The notes: generated by a model not told the origin, from the letters alone. DNA of 64,000 bases from Mesorhizobium sp. (GCA_004020545.1 SAQE01000018.1:1-64000), one strand, 5' to 3'. Counted from the stretch's first letter, positions 1 to 9,292 are shown. Numbers and translations are program-made.

Positions 1-373
1 CTAAGCTGGCGACAATCATGGATGACGCCGAGCCCGACGTGCTGGCCTATATGACCTTCCCGAAGGAACATCGTGCCAAGCTCCACTCGACGAATCCGAT
101 CGAGCGTCTCAACGGCGAGATCAAGCGACGCACCGAGGTCGTCGGAATCTTCCCGAACGACGATGCGATCGTGCGCCTCGTCGGGGCGCTGCTGCTCGAA
201 CAGAATGATGAGTGGGCCGTCCAGCGAGCCCGCTATATGACCCTTGAGACGATCAGCCAGATGAGTGATGATCCCCTCATCAGCCTGCCAGCCGTGGCGC
301 GCTGATCAGCCCGGCCCATGCCGGAGAGCTCGGCGACCAATGCCGCCAGCTACACCACATCCCGGGACATGAT
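1..373 (+). mobile_element. Right end of an IS256-family insertion sequence (truncated by window edge)
   Basis: Only the 3' part of the element is inside the window: the transposase C-terminus plus about 70 bp of tail. The stretch near 350-373 (acaccacatcccgggacat) resembles the terminal sequence that often follows rhizobial IS256 transposases. The exact end and the target duplication cannot be fixed without the other end, so the boundary at about 373 is an estimate. Confidence 0.6.
3..305 (+). CDS. IS256-family (mutator-type) transposase, C-terminal fragment
   Basis: The reading frame is open from base 3, so the gene begins before the window. The visible 100 or so residues hold the very conserved IS256 C-terminal signature HSTNPIERLNGEIKRRTEVV followed by VGIFPND and LLEQNDEWAVQRARYM. 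In this DDE family the final catalytic Glu lies in this C-terminal helical region (the STNPIERLN segment). The fragment runs to a normal stop, so it may be the end of an intact transposase whose first two thirds lie upstream. Product identity is certain from the motif; completeness is unknown. Confidence 0.95.
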   Translation, partial: KLATIMDDAEPDVLAYMTFPKEHRAKLHSTNPIERLNGEIKRRTEVVGIFPNDDAIVRLVGALLLEQNDEWAVQRARYMTLETISQMSDDPLISLPAVAR

Positions 374-605
374 CTAGCGGTCCGGCGACTCGGACCCCCA
401 ACATCTGCGATGAGAGCGCTCTGTCAGCCGATCGTTTATCCGATTTGCACGCCCCCGCCCTCCCTTTAGCGAACGGGCGTGTGAGGTGACTTCCGTACAC
501 CGCAATATTCCCTAGATGGACAGTCCTATCTCGCCATCACGGGGACATCTATATGCTGATTTTGTTGCGTCGACGGCTTACGATCTCCAGCTTCGAGTGG
601 CATCT

Positions 606-857
606 ATGAAGAGTGATGCCATTTCCTATCCGCCGAGAGGCCTTTCCCGCGATGAAGCAGCACGTTATGTCGGCGTCGGGTCAACGCTCTTCGACGAAAT
701 GGTTGCTGATGGCCGCATGCCGAGACCTAAGCAGGTCAACAGCCGTGCCGTCTGGGATCGTGTAGCTCTCGACATCGCTTTCACGTCGTTGCCGGACAAA
801 GACAATGGTCTCCAAAAGTTGTTGGAGCGAAGCAGGCGAAACGGGCAAAACCGATGA
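606..857 (+). CDS. Excisionase/AlpA-like DNA-binding protein
   Basis: A short basic protein (83 aa from the ATG at 606; an open frame extends further upstream to 516). The segment GLSRDEAARYVGVGSTLFDEM is the helix-turn-helix of the MerR/AlpA/excisionase fold, and MPRPKQVNSRAVWDRVALD is the wing that normally follows. It is the first gene of an excisionase, XRE, integrase set reading in the same direction. In such sets it bends DNA or regulates the integrase during excision. I chose ATG 606 because the homologous domain begins just after it; the upstream extension looks non-coding. Confidence 0.7.
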   Translation: MKSDAISYPPRGLSRDEAARYVGVGSTLFDEMVADGRMPRPKQVNSRAVWDRVALDIAFTSLPDKDNGLQKLLERSRRNGQNR

Positions 858-914
858 GGAATACGCTGATTGCGCATACGCTGAAGGCGTAGTAGAGTAT
901 CGAGAAGGCGTGAC

Positions 915-1136
915 ATGAGCGAGAATGAGAAGCTTGCCCAAGAAGTGAAAGCCTGGCGGGCCAAGGAAGGGTTCACTGCCGAAGCCTCGGCCAAGCTGCT
1001 CGGAATACCGAAGCGCACGTTTGAAGGTATCGAGCAAGGCAGAGGCTTCCCCTACCCGTTCCTCCTGCGCGTTGCCATGGAAATCAATGCTCTTTCACTC
1101 AAGGCAATGCAGGAGAAATCATCGCGTAAGGACTAG
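915..1136 (+). CDS. XRE-family helix-turn-helix regulator
   Basis: A 73-residue protein consisting almost only of an HTH_3 domain: KAWRAKEGFTAEASAKLLGI is the first half and KRTFEGIEQGRGFPYPFLLR the second, with recognition helix near residues 35-45. The ATG is preceded by AGAAGG six bases upstream. It lies 57 bp behind the excisionase-like gene and 30 bp before the integrase. That placement suggests control of integrase or excisionase expression in the same element. Confidence 0.75.
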   Translation: MSENEKLAQEVKAWRAKEGFTAEASAKLLGIPKRTFEGIEQGRGFPYPFLLRVAMEINALSLKAMQEKSSRKD

Positions 1137-1165
1137 CTACAGCAGCAGTGCCGGAGGACTGTTTA

Positions 1166-2356
1166 ATGGCCAGACCCTTCAAGGATGCCCGCTATCCCGG
1201 CGTCTCTTCGCGCATCAAGAATGGCAGGATCGTTTATCGCTATCGGGCAAAGGGCATGCCCGAAATTCGACTTCCCGGTAAGCCCGGTGATCCGGAATTC
1301 GAAGCTGAGTATCAAAAAGTAACGCAGGGTCTTGGCAAGAAGGCCGCGATCATCGATCTGCCTGGTCGGGCGCTACCAAGGACGTTCGGTCATGCCGCGC
1401 GCCGGCTTGAGACCACCATGGAGTGGTTGGATTTTGATGAAGGGACGCAGCGGAAGAACGCGCGGCTGATCGAACGCTTTCTCAACCTGACGGTTGATCC
1501 GAAATACCCGCTGACCTGGCGCGACACTCCTGTGGAACACCTCGACGCAGATCGGCTTCGCGCCATCATCGAGGGCATATTTGGGACAAACCGCACGGTC
1601 GCCAAGCACATGCTGGTTGCCATCAAGAAACTGGTGTGGGTCGCGATCGAGATTGAGAAATGGATCAAGCCGCAAGACGATCCGTCGCTATCCATCCGCG
1701 TACGCGTGCCCAAATCGTCCAAGAACCCTGCCTGGCCAATCGCGGTCCGCGAGAAATTCGAGGCACGACATCCGATCGGCACGGCAGCGCGCACATGTTA
1801 CGCGCTGGGCTTTTGGCTTGGAAACCGGCGCGGCGATATCGCCGCCCTGGAGTGGGAGAACCTTGTCACGGAGGAGATTGAATTATTCGACGGCTCGCTG
1901 GAATTGATCGAAGCCTTTGATTTCCGCCAGAAGAAAAACCGCAACCGCCACGGCGGGAGGGAGATGTTCATTCCCGTCGTCGACAAGTTGGCAGCGGCCT
2001 TGGAACCGCTCGACCGCTCAAACGGCGGCACGGTCTTGAAGAGTGGTTACAATCGGGCGTTCTCGGAAAAGAGCCTGAGCGGCATGATGCAGCACTGGAC
2101 GCGCCAGGCAGGAATTCCCGACGGCTACACGCTTCACGGATTGCGTCGCACCTTCGGCACATACCTCGCCGAATGCAATGTTCAGGCGCGCGCCATCATG
2201 GAGGCAATGGGGCATTCCTCGATGACCGTGACAGACGACTATGTGCGCGAGGCAAACAAGAAGCGGATCGCGGTCGATATTGCTCGCGCCATCAATCAGC
2301 GCGAGGCCAAACGCGATGCGATGAAGGGTCGAGCAGTCCTGCGAGTCGTCAAGTGA
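1166..2356 (+). CDS. int: Tyrosine site-specific recombinase (integrase)
   Basis: This 396-residue protein has the catalytic pattern of phage and island integrases: Arg in FWLGNRRGDI (about R222), the H-x-x-R box HGLRRTFGT (H324, R327), a His in MGHSSMTVT (H350) and the nucleophilic Tyr in DDYV (Y359). The N-terminal 90 residues are probably arm-binding and the middle a core-binding SAM-like domain. A strong GGAGG site seven bases upstream favours ATG 1166 over the in-frame GTG at 1148. With its two small regulators it marks one end of an integrative element. I found no tRNA or obvious att duplication next to it, so the attachment site is probably outside the window or not recognisable by eye. 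Confidence 0.93.
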   Translation: MARPFKDARYPGVSSRIKNGRIVYRYRAKGMPEIRLPGKPGDPEFEAEYQKVTQGLGKKAAIIDLPGRALPRTFGHAARRLETTMEWLDFDEGTQRKNARLIERFLNLTVDPKYPLTWRDTPVEHLDADRLRAIIEGIFGTNRTVAKHMLVAIKKLVWVAIEIEKWIKPQDDPSLSIRVRVPKSSKNPAWPIAVREKFEARHPIGTAARTCYALGFWLGNRRGDIAALEWENLVTEEIELFDGSLELIEAFDFRQKKNRNRHGGREMFIPVVDKLAAALEPLDRSNGGTVLKSGYNRAFSEKSLSGMMQHWTRQAGIPDGYTLHGLRRTFGTYLAECNVQARAIMEAMGHSSMTVTDDYVREANKKRIAVDIARAINQREAKRDAMKGRAVLRVVK

Positions 2357-2374
2357 TCAAACTGAACCAGAACA

Positions 2375-2440
2375 AAAGGTGGTCGCCGTCGCATGCTTGG
2401 GCCCATAACGGGCCCAAAACGTTTTGGGCCGAGGCCACTT
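2375..2440. terminator. Perfect 20-bp palindrome within a larger hairpin, likely terminator of int
   Basis: Bases 2411-2430 (GGCCCAAAACGTTTTGGGCC) are a perfect palindrome. A third GGGCCC lies at 2399-2404, and outer arms AAAAGGTGG (about 2375) and CCACTTTT (about 2433) can extend the stem. The position 19 bp behind the integrase stop and the flanking T and A runs fit a bidirectional intrinsic terminator. A cruciform or protein-binding site is an alternative. Confidence 0.5.
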
Positions 2441-2687
2441 TTCATCAATGAAATCTGTCGGCGCGCGAAATTGGTGAATCTTCTAAGCCATTGATATTTC
2501 TACATCGGAAGCAAACTTCTGATTCGGGGTCTGCAAAATGTTGATTCTCGGTGGATGGGCTTTCGCGCGGTTGACGCGTCGGGCCTCAGCCCTGACATCA
2601 TGACTCATGCGGCGGTGAAACGGGGTTGCAGAATTGGACTGCGGGGCAAGGACGATAGGAAGTCGGATGTGTGCAGATCTTGTTCGC
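2441..2687. other. Intergenic stretch between convergent int and tniQ
   Basis: No convincing gene, RNA or repeat is seen in these 247 bp. One terminus of the Tn7-like element could lie here if it carries no cargo, but I do not see the several 20-bp direct repeats expected of TnsB-binding sites. Confidence 0.4.
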
Positions 2688-4598
2688 CTACTGAGCGGCG
2701 TCCAGAAGGCGCTCAATGTCACTCCTTCGCCAGATCTTCGTGTTTCCCAATGGAGACACGGCAAGAGGCTCGATCCCTTGTCCGGCCATGAAAGGTGTCA
2801 GCGTCGTGGGCACGACATGAATGCCGATTCGACTTAGTCGCCAGATTACCTCTGGACTGAACGCAACCATGCGGCAGGCCGCATAGATATCGCTTTCTCT
2901 AAATTGCTTCGGAAGAATCCCGAGCCTTTGGAGACCCAGAACATTATTGTAGTGAGTATTTAGCACAATTGCAGCTTGCACAATGTTTGAAAATTCATCT
3001 TCACCATCCTTTTGCTGAAGCGCGCTGAGGGAGTCCGTCAGATCTCTCAACGAGCGCACCCGGATCCTTGATGTGCATGACGTTTCACCTTCCACCAATA
3101 CGACTGGCAGCTTATTCAAGGCGAACCCTTGAAACAGTGAGCACCACGGATCCCCCGTGGGATAGCAGACGGCAATCAGAGCATCCTTCAGAGGGATCCC
3201 GCCGCTGAACGGCGTGGCGAACTCGGCTGCGGCCTGTACGATAGACTCCAGCACTGAGACACAACTCTGTATGAGATCCGGCGTGTCCGGACTTAGCAAA
3301 TTGGACGAGAATACGAACTTCGCAAGGCGGAGCGCCGACGCCTTTGGAATCCCCAAGGGCTTGGCAATCTGAGTTGCATTCGATCTGAGCCGCCTTTCGA
3401 ACACGACCTGTTGGAATGACTTTTCCTCGATGAGCAATGGCGCCGCGCGGAATCCACTGAGAGATATGGCGTTCAGCTTCCCGGCGCGAGCCATAGCTGA
3501 AACGGTCCGTTGGCAAAGGCCGTACTTTCTTGCAATTGCAGTGGAGGTCTCCACGCCTACTTGCACTCTGTTTTCGACCCGACGAACGGACTTGGCGTTT
3601 TGTCCAAAAGAGGCCGAGGTGAGACAAGCTCGCATTCGGTCCTGTATCATTGGGGGGATTGTCCGCGACCAGAGTACATTGCTTAACGTGCCGAATTCCT
3701 TAACGATCCCGAAGAAACCTGGGCGTTTGCTCGCGAATTCTTGGACCGTCCCCACCAGAACGTCCAAGCCATGGGGCCAGTCCAGCATCGCCCTGCCGAC
3801 CAGTTCGAGCGATTTTGGATGAATTCCCTTGGCTGTGTCGGCAGCCGTACCCGTTGGTCGAAACGTTCTGATGTCACGGTCTATAAGTTTGGAAAGCTCG
3901 ATGGCAGCGTCAAACAATGATCCTCGGCCAAGCTCAGACAGGTCGGCGGGCAAAAGCCTCCAGAGCTGATCCCGTCTCGTGCTGTAGGGATCAATGAGCG
4001 ACGTTATGAAATCCACCGCCTCCGGATCGTCGGGCTCTACAGCTGGCTGCACAAAATCCCTCAGATCGACAGCCCCTTGGCGGTGACCGTATTCGTCCAA
4101 TCGGAAGCACTTGTCACAGTAGTGAACACCAAAGGTTTGCGAATAACCGAATTCCTTCTCGCAGACGGGACAATGGGACATCAGAAGATCGAGGGTATGG
4201 GGGTCAAACATCAGAGGCTTGACGGACCACAAGTCCTTCAAGTGGCTCGCCCTTCGAAGGTGTTCGGTTGACACGCGGCGTTTATTGCTGAACTGAAAGT
4301 GGGACGCGTTAATGATCGTCCCATAGAAGGCCATCTTACTCAGCTCGCCGCTAGGTCCGACGTGGAGCATATCGGAGAGAGTGGTGTCGGGGTCTGCCCC
4401 GGTAATCCTACGAGCTATGACTCTCAAATCCGTAACCGATGATCGGCTGATACGATTGGAATGCCTCCAGCCGCAAGGAGCGTCTGTGAAGACGTAGGAG
4501 GTGTTCTGATATCCGTTCTCGGCGCCAGCACGGAACACCAAATTTGCGATGCCCTCACCCCTGATTGGCCGGATGACTAAGGACAGCGGGTCGGTCAA
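2688..4598 (-). CDS. tniQ: TniQ/TnsD-family target-selection protein
   Basis: A 636-residue protein with the TniQ hallmark, a zinc-binding knuckle in the first third: SHCPVCEKEF (C143, C146) paired with YCDKCF (C161, C164). The N-terminus (LVIRPIRGEGIANLVFRAG) is also typical of TniQ. At 636 aa it is of the long TnsD kind, in which a C-terminal DNA-binding half recognises a fixed attachment site, rather than the short TniQ used with CRISPR effectors. The C-terminus (KIWRRSDIERLL) looks like a helix-turn-helix end. It is the last gene of the operon, 49 bp behind tnsC. The role, recruiting TnsC to the target, is taken from the family; the target is unknown. Confidence 0.85.
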   Translation of the reverse strand: MTDPLSLVIRPIRGEGIANLVFRAGAENGYQNTSYVFTDAPCGWRHSNRISRSSVTDLRVIARRITGADPDTTLSDMLHVGPSGELSKMAFYGTIINASHFQFSNKRRVSTEHLRRASHLKDLWSVKPLMFDPHTLDLLMSHCPVCEKEFGYSQTFGVHYCDKCFRLDEYGHRQGAVDLRDFVQPAVEPDDPEAVDFITSLIDPYSTRRDQLWRLLPADLSELGRGSLFDAAIELSKLIDRDIRTFRPTGTAADTAKGIHPKSLELVGRAMLDWPHGLDVLVGTVQEFASKRPGFFGIVKEFGTLSNVLWSRTIPPMIQDRMRACLTSASFGQNAKSVRRVENRVQVGVETSTAIARKYGLCQRTVSAMARAGKLNAISLSGFRAAPLLIEEKSFQQVVFERRLRSNATQIAKPLGIPKASALRLAKFVFSSNLLSPDTPDLIQSCVSVLESIVQAAAEFATPFSGGIPLKDALIAVCYPTGDPWCSLFQGFALNKLPVVLVEGETSCTSRIRVRSLRDLTDSLSALQQKDGEDEFSNIVQAAIVLNTHYNNVLGLQRLGILPKQFRESDIYAACRMVAFSPEVIWRLSRIGIHVVPTTLTPFMAGQGIEPLAVSPLGNTKIWRRSDIERLLDAAQ

Positions 4599-4647
4599 AA
4601 CGGGGACGTTCCTGTGGTCATGGTTGCAGCCTTCATCTGCCGGATTC

Positions 4648-5610
4648 CTAGATAGAACCGCGCCTAACTCCTTCTGTGAAGGGATTGTATTTTACATGCC
4701 CGCGGGGAATTGCCCATCTCTCGACGGCTTCCGATAGATTGTCGTAATGCAATGAACATTGTCCCTTTCTCAATCCAAGTATGGATGCCTTCCGAACAAT
4801 CTTGAAACAAATTCCAATTATTCCTCCGGATGATACGGCTAATTTTATTGGTATGTCGTTACATAATAAGTTTGTCTCGCCAGAGAAAACCCCTAGTTCT
4901 CTAAGTTTAATACCGAGTTTTCCACAGAAAGCGTAAAACAACGTTCTTTCGTCTTCACGCTTAATATCAAGAGGCCCACATTCTATGTCTTCGATTGACC
5001 TATTCTGAAGTTGCTTGCTGTTCGATATCCAGGGGAGCACGTCATCTGTTCCGACTAAGATGATTGGGACCAGTCCGCGAATTGACATGGTCTTGATTGC
5101 ATCGGTGACATGGGATCCATCACCCAGGTATCTGGCGCCACGCGGGCACAGATGTTGGAGTTCGTCGATAAATAGTATTTTGCTTCGATGGTGCCCAAGC
5201 AGATGGTACAGCCTTTGCTGCAGCGCCTGAGCAGTTCCCCTAGACGCGGCAGGATCGCCTAGGCGGAAGAGAGCGTCAGAGTAGAATGTCCGTGGAGTCG
5301 ACTTCTCGGTCAGCGTGACCAGAGGCGCGACAGTCTGTTTTCTTGCAATTTGCTTCCGGTCCATTGTAGGAGGGAAAATTCCCTTTTCGATAAGTTCATC
5401 TGCAATAGTCGTTTCAAGAAAGTGCTCAACTGTTGTAGACTTTCCACAGTGCGACTTGGAAAACATCGTTGCTACTGGCTGTTCGGCGTGTGGACATAGT
5501 CCTTTGAAGTCCATGAAAGTTTTGAAGACATCATGAGCGGCATCCATCCTGGGATGCCAAATCCGGATATCTTGGAATTTTGCCATAACCAGAGCGTCCG
5601 GTGTTGGCAT
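4648..5610 (-). CDS. tnsC: TnsC/TniB-type AAA+ transposition regulator
   Basis: A 320-residue ATPase. Walker A is SKSHCGKSTT (K57, S58), in which the usual first glycine of GxxxxGK is serine, and Walker B is ILFIDELQHL (D149, E150). The segment after Walker B (ILVGTDDV) is the sensor-1 region of the family. TnsC filaments link the target-site protein (here TniQ) with the TnsA/TnsB transposase and carry target immunity. The start ATG lies 11 bp behind the tnsB stop. The gene is noticeably AT-rich compared with tnsB and the BREX genes. Assignment rests on the motifs and gene order and is firm. Confidence 0.88.
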   Translation of the reverse strand: MPTPDALVMAKFQDIRIWHPRMDAAHDVFKTFMDFKGLCPHAEQPVATMFSKSHCGKSTTVEHFLETTIADELIEKGIFPPTMDRKQIARKQTVAPLVTLTEKSTPRTFYSDALFRLGDPAASRGTAQALQQRLYHLLGHHRSKILFIDELQHLCPRGARYLGDGSHVTDAIKTMSIRGLVPIILVGTDDVLPWISNSKQLQNRSIEDIECGPLDIKREDERTLFYAFCGKLGIKLRELGVFSGETNLLCNDIPIKLAVSSGGIIGICFKIVRKASILGLRKGQCSLHYDNLSEAVERWAIPRGHVKYNPFTEGVRRGSI

Positions 5611-5621
5611 CGACCCCTCCC

Positions 5622-8003
5622 CTACCGCCTTTCGCGGGCAAGTTGCTCCAACATGGATGCCGGGTCTTTGATCAGGAGCTCTTCCGGCAAACTGTATTCG
5701 ATCTCTTCGGCGGCGGTTAGTTCCTGCGCTTTCTGTTGAGCCGCCTTCCGATTATTCGCTCTCGTTCTCTTCGATTTCGCCGCTGCCTTGTTCCCACCGC
5801 GACGCGGGGCCTTCGGCTTGCGCCGATCGTCTGTGCGTTCAAATGCTGGTATCGTCATTGGGATTGACCCGATCGAATCGCATTCAATCAAACCTGTTTC
5901 ACCTTCCTTGTCGCTTGTGGAGCTTTCTCGAGCTTCCCTCGCTTCGAGAACACGTGCGTATTTCCGCGCGTCGCGGAAGGTGCCGTTGCGAATGGCGTCG
6001 TCAAGCGAACGATTGTATTCCGCCCGCCTGACCAGGGCATCATCCCAAGTTTCATACTCGTCTTGCCGCTTCTTTCGATGCTTCTTTTCCTGATCGCGTT
6101 CAAACCATGACGACTCCCCAGGCTTGATGTCGATGTTGGGAAGTCGTACCTGTTCGTTCTTGGAAAAGTCCCAAATATCTACGTATCCGCAGTCGGCCGG
6201 GTGAAGCGTCGCGAGTACTGGTACGCGGCCGGATGAAAGCAAGTCGGTGCGCTGGTCCCTTTTGGCACTGTATTTCAACAGTCGATCCAATAGGGCGGTC
6301 GTTGCAGCGGAGTCGTGGAATCTCTCACCTCTGACCGAAACGCCTTCGGCTGTCAGGATAACGTTTTCGGTGGCGCCCAAGAACCTGTCCAACTGAGAAA
6401 AGTCGTCGACTACGGGTCGATCTCCCAGTTTCTCAAGGCCCGACCTGAAAGCGACGGCAGGAGCCAAGCCGGTTCGATCGCATATATCGAGGTGGTGCTG
6501 GGTAACCACCAGGCCCCAGAAGGCGTCCCTCACAAAGCCCAAAGTCAGCTTTGCGTCCTTCTTGGGATCGGTCTTCCGTACTCTCGCGGCATCCGGCCTA
6601 TCGGGAACCCCTCCCGGTACCCTGTGAAAAAGTCTCTCGTTCCATACGTCAAACTTTCTCTCGACAGGAGACTTATGCTCCGGCGTTTTTATTGCGGCAT
6701 ATTCCACATTGATGCCCACGGCCTCGCAAAGTACCTGGAATGACGTGGATACCTTGTCCCATGAGTTGTCCAGAATTACGCTCTCTGGCATTCCCCAACA
6801 GTCTGTCGCTGCTTTTAGATCTCCAAACCTCTGTACAAGGAAATCTTTCGGGCGGTTCAGCTCGCGGATACACTTCGCCATTGTGGCGACTGATGGAGGT
6901 TCGAAGGTAAACACCGCTGCGAGCACCGCGTCCGAGTACACGTCGAACGCAATCGTAACCCACGGACGCTCAACCAGCAGCACCTCTCCGTCTTCGCCCA
7001 GCAAAACCACCCACTCGTCAACGCGGGTGTCGTCTATCATCACGTATTGCAGGGGATAGGACGCCTTTATCGACTCGCCATGCCCTCTGAACCGGCGATC
7101 GGCTTCTCGCTGTGAATATCGCAATGCGTATGATTCCCGACATTCCCCGCTATTGATCCATTTCACCAGCGTCGAATAGCTAACAAGCTTCTGAGCTGCT
7201 TCCCCGGATAGTACGCGTGCCTCGCTCTCAAGCTTGAATTTTCTGACGAACTCCGCGACCGCATCGGTCTTGCGATGGTTGTTGACCCCTTTCTTCGCCC
7301 AATAGGAGGAAACCATCTCGTCGCGAAGTCTAATTACCCAGGGTAAGTACCTTTTTTTCGGATCGTGGACGTATTTTCCCTGAACAAGTTGAAGTAGCGA
7401 TCGATTTCCTTTCTCTCCCTTCTCCAACGCCCGTACGAGGGTGCTATACGAAGGAACCCAAACGAAGCCGGCCTCACGCGCTTTTGCGCGGTTCTTCCGT
7501 AGGAACGCGTACACCTTCTTCTTGTCCAGCGTGATACCAGGGGTCGTATCGAAGAGCTTGCAGTAGAAGAGGAGCGTACGCGACCGTTCAAGCTTCTTTT
7601 CTTGCTTCTTCCGCGCTTTCAGCTCAGCGCCTGTAAGCTTGTCTGGATCGGCTTCAGCCAGCGCCAGCGGATGGATTTGGTGCTTGGGTGTGGCTGAGAC
7701 GCGAACGGTTCGGCCGTTCACTCTGTCTTTGCAGAAGGTCTCTTCATCGACCCGGCGCATCCGGCCAGTGCGTTGGTTCTCAAACTCCCATCGTCCGTCA
7801 CGCCGCAAGCCACGGCATGTGAAAAGATCCGGGTCCTGTGCATCCTCAAATCGGTAGAGCTCGCCCTTCCGTGGTTTCACGACAGGGAAATCTCCCGTGG
7901 CATTGGCCTTACCCTTGTAAAAGCTGACAGGCTGGTCGCCAGATCGATGGATATTAAGCGCCTGCAGTGAAGGGCGTATGCCTTCGCCCGCCCCCTGCGC
8001 CAT
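5622..8003 (-). CDS. tnsB: TnsB/TniA-type DDE transposase
   Basis: A protein of 793 aa from ATG 8003; an in-frame TTG at 8021 would add six residues, and GGGAGG abuts the ATG. The RNase H-like core has the three acidic residues in MIDDTRVDEW, VILDNSWDKV and SPVERKFDVW (about D324, D412 and E448), the last two 36 residues apart as in retroviral-type integrases. Upstream are helix-turn-helix regions, including a segment at about residues 219-310 that recurs alone in the gene at 9293-9625. The C-terminus is highly basic (PKAPRRGGNKAAAKSKR) and ends in a stretch resembling a TnsC-contact tail. TnsB binds the transposon ends and performs the 3'-end joining. It overlaps tnsA by 127 bp. Confidence 0.92.
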   Translation of the reverse strand: MAQGAGEGIRPSLQALNIHRSGDQPVSFYKGKANATGDFPVVKPRKGELYRFEDAQDPDLFTCRGLRRDGRWEFENQRTGRMRRVDEETFCKDRVNGRTVRVSATPKHQIHPLALAEADPDKLTGAELKARKKQEKKLERSRTLLFYCKLFDTTPGITLDKKKVYAFLRKNRAKAREAGFVWVPSYSTLVRALEKGEKGNRSLLQLVQGKYVHDPKKRYLPWVIRLRDEMVSSYWAKKGVNNHRKTDAVAEFVRKFKLESEARVLSGEAAQKLVSYSTLVKWINSGECRESYALRYSQREADRRFRGHGESIKASYPLQYVMIDDTRVDEWVVLLGEDGEVLLVERPWVTIAFDVYSDAVLAAVFTFEPPSVATMAKCIRELNRPKDFLVQRFGDLKAATDCWGMPESVILDNSWDKVSTSFQVLCEAVGINVEYAAIKTPEHKSPVERKFDVWNERLFHRVPGGVPDRPDAARVRKTDPKKDAKLTLGFVRDAFWGLVVTQHHLDICDRTGLAPAVAFRSGLEKLGDRPVVDDFSQLDRFLGATENVILTAEGVSVRGERFHDSAATTALLDRLLKYSAKRDQRTDLLSSGRVPVLATLHPADCGYVDIWDFSKNEQVRLPNIDIKPGESSWFERDQEKKHRKKRQDEYETWDDALVRRAEYNRSLDDAIRNGTFRDARKYARVLEAREARESSTSDKEGETGLIECDSIGSIPMTIPAFERTDDRRKPKAPRRGGNKAAAKSKRTRANNRKAAQQKAQELTAAEEIEYSLPEELLIKDPASMLEQLARERR

Positions 8004-8692
8004 CCTCCCAATGCGTCGCAAACATCCAGCAGAGAGACGTGTGCAGCATCCCTCAGCAACGATACCGCACCTATCTCGTCTACGGCTGTAAACCGGGCGA
8101 GACGAAACCGAAGCACAGAATGAAGATCGGCAAAATCCAGGGGATCAAGATCAGTCGACCGCATGACGGTGACCATATGGAACCCGAGGTTCCGATAGGC
8201 TTGCTTGGCCAAATCGAGCTTCAGGAGATATTCAGGGTCAGCCATGCGACGATCGCTGTCATCCTTGGCTTCAACGATCACCTTCGCGTATCGCATCTCG
8301 GCTGCCGTCGCTGGAGCCCAACCAACCAACGCACGGCAGAAGGAAGCTCCATCGTGATATGCCTTCAAAAAGGAAGGCAGCACGGTCAATTCGAGGTCCG
8401 GGTAGTAGTCGAAGCGCTTCCCTTCCAGGGTCATTCTGAGACAGTGTGGCTGAGCCAACAGAGCTACTACTGCACTTGAAGCTTCGGCCAATTTGAGCAG
8501 AGGAAGCTCGCACTTCCTCGATTCCCACGGCATCGACTGCGCGCCTGCCTTCAGGCAAAAATACTTTCCCGTCCATTTGCGCTGGCGACCGTTAATGATT
8601 GGCCTTACAGGCCTGCCGTCATCCGATCGTAAAATTTGCGCTTGTAGGTGAGTTGGACCGAGGAACTCCTCGACTTCGCAAATCGTTTGCAT
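7877..8692 (-). CDS. tnsA: TnsA-like endonuclease
   Basis: A 271-residue protein with the arrangement of TnsA nuclease residues: WESRKCELPLL (E57/E62), DYYPDLELT (D99) and VIVEAKDD (E141, K143), i.e. E...D...E-x-K, the restriction-endonuclease fold that cuts the 5' ends of Tn7. The C-terminal part (FADLHSVLRFRLARF) should be the domain that contacts TnsC. ATG 8692 was chosen because AGGTGA lies seven bases upstream; a longer open frame reaches 8767 without such a site. Presence of TnsA implies cut-and-paste transposition rather than cointegrate formation. Similarity is at motif level, so confidence is good but not absolute. Confidence 0.8.
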   Translation of the reverse strand: MQTICEVEEFLGPTHLQAQILRSDDGRPVRPIINGRQRKWTGKYFCLKAGAQSMPWESRKCELPLLKLAEASSAVVALLAQPHCLRMTLEGKRFDYYPDLELTVLPSFLKAYHDGASFCRALVGWAPATAAEMRYAKVIVEAKDDSDRRMADPEYLLKLDLAKQAYRNLGFHMVTVMRSTDLDPLDFADLHSVLRFRLARFTAVDEIGAVSLLRDAAHVSLLDVCDALGGWRRGRAKAYALHCRRLISIDLATSLSAFTRVRPMPREISLS

Positions 8693-8703
8693 GGTCGTTT
8701 CAC

Positions 8704-8907
8704 CTAATTCTTCTTTGTCGATGCAAGTACCGGCGGCGACACCCGTGAGTAGTGCATCCTGTAGCATTCAGGCTTCTCGAGAATGTCGGAGTCCGTCACG
8801 GTGACTGAATTGCCCGTTGCGATGGGCGACAGCCTCACTACAGCGATTTGACGAGGATTGTTCGCCCTGAGATACTCTGCCCAACTCTCGGGGAGATCAT
8901 ACCCCAT
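8704..8907 (-). CDS. Small hypothetical protein upstream of tnsA
   Basis: A 67-residue frame (starting MGYDLPESWAEYLRANNPRQ) that stops 11 bp before tnsA, in the same direction. No recognised domain. The weak ribosome site and short length leave doubt, but its position between other co-oriented small genes and tnsA makes a real accessory gene plausible. Confidence 0.4.
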   Translation of the reverse strand: MGYDLPESWAEYLRANNPRQIAVVRLSPIATGNSVTVTDSDILEKPECYRMHYSRVSPPVLASTKKN

Positions 8908-8964
8908 CGTCCGTTGTCGCGGCCCGATCTATGCCGACTGCTATCAGGCCGCCATTGAAGGTCT

Positions 8965-9198
8965 TCAATCTCCATCGCGCACCTCGCCTCCCACTATAAT
9001 CGATTGTAGACATGCGCCCGAATTCAGGAGGCTCTTCAACAACCACGCGCCCTGGGCGCTATTCGCTGTGACACTCTCGTTGAGTTCATCGACGATGGAC
9101 ACGATGACGCCCTCGTTGCGCAGATACGCGGCTAAGAACCGTGAGGGAGCATAATCCGCGAATGACACCACGTTTTGCCGGTCGGGATTCCCTTTCAT
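8965..9198 (-). CDS. Small hypothetical protein of the tns operon
   Basis: A protein of 77 aa from the ATG at 9198, which has GGAG nine bases upstream; an in-frame GTG at 9270 would give 101 aa. The sequence (FADYAPSRFLAAYLRNEGVI, then VSIVDELNESVTANSAQGAW) looks like a compact soluble alpha/beta protein, but I recognise no family. It lies 94 bp behind the TnsB-domain gene and 57 bp before the next small gene. Function is unknown; a role in transposition control would be a guess from position. Confidence 0.5.
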   Translation of the reverse strand: MKGNPDRQNVVSFADYAPSRFLAAYLRNEGVIVSIVDELNESVTANSAQGAWLLKSLLNSGACLQSIIVGGEVRDGD

Positions 9199-9292
9199 GA
9201 TGCCGCGCTCCAATTCTTCAGTCGCTTGAGGGGCTTTAGGGCGCCCAGCACGGTTCAGTTCATGACGCACAAACGATCGACATCGTTGAGAA

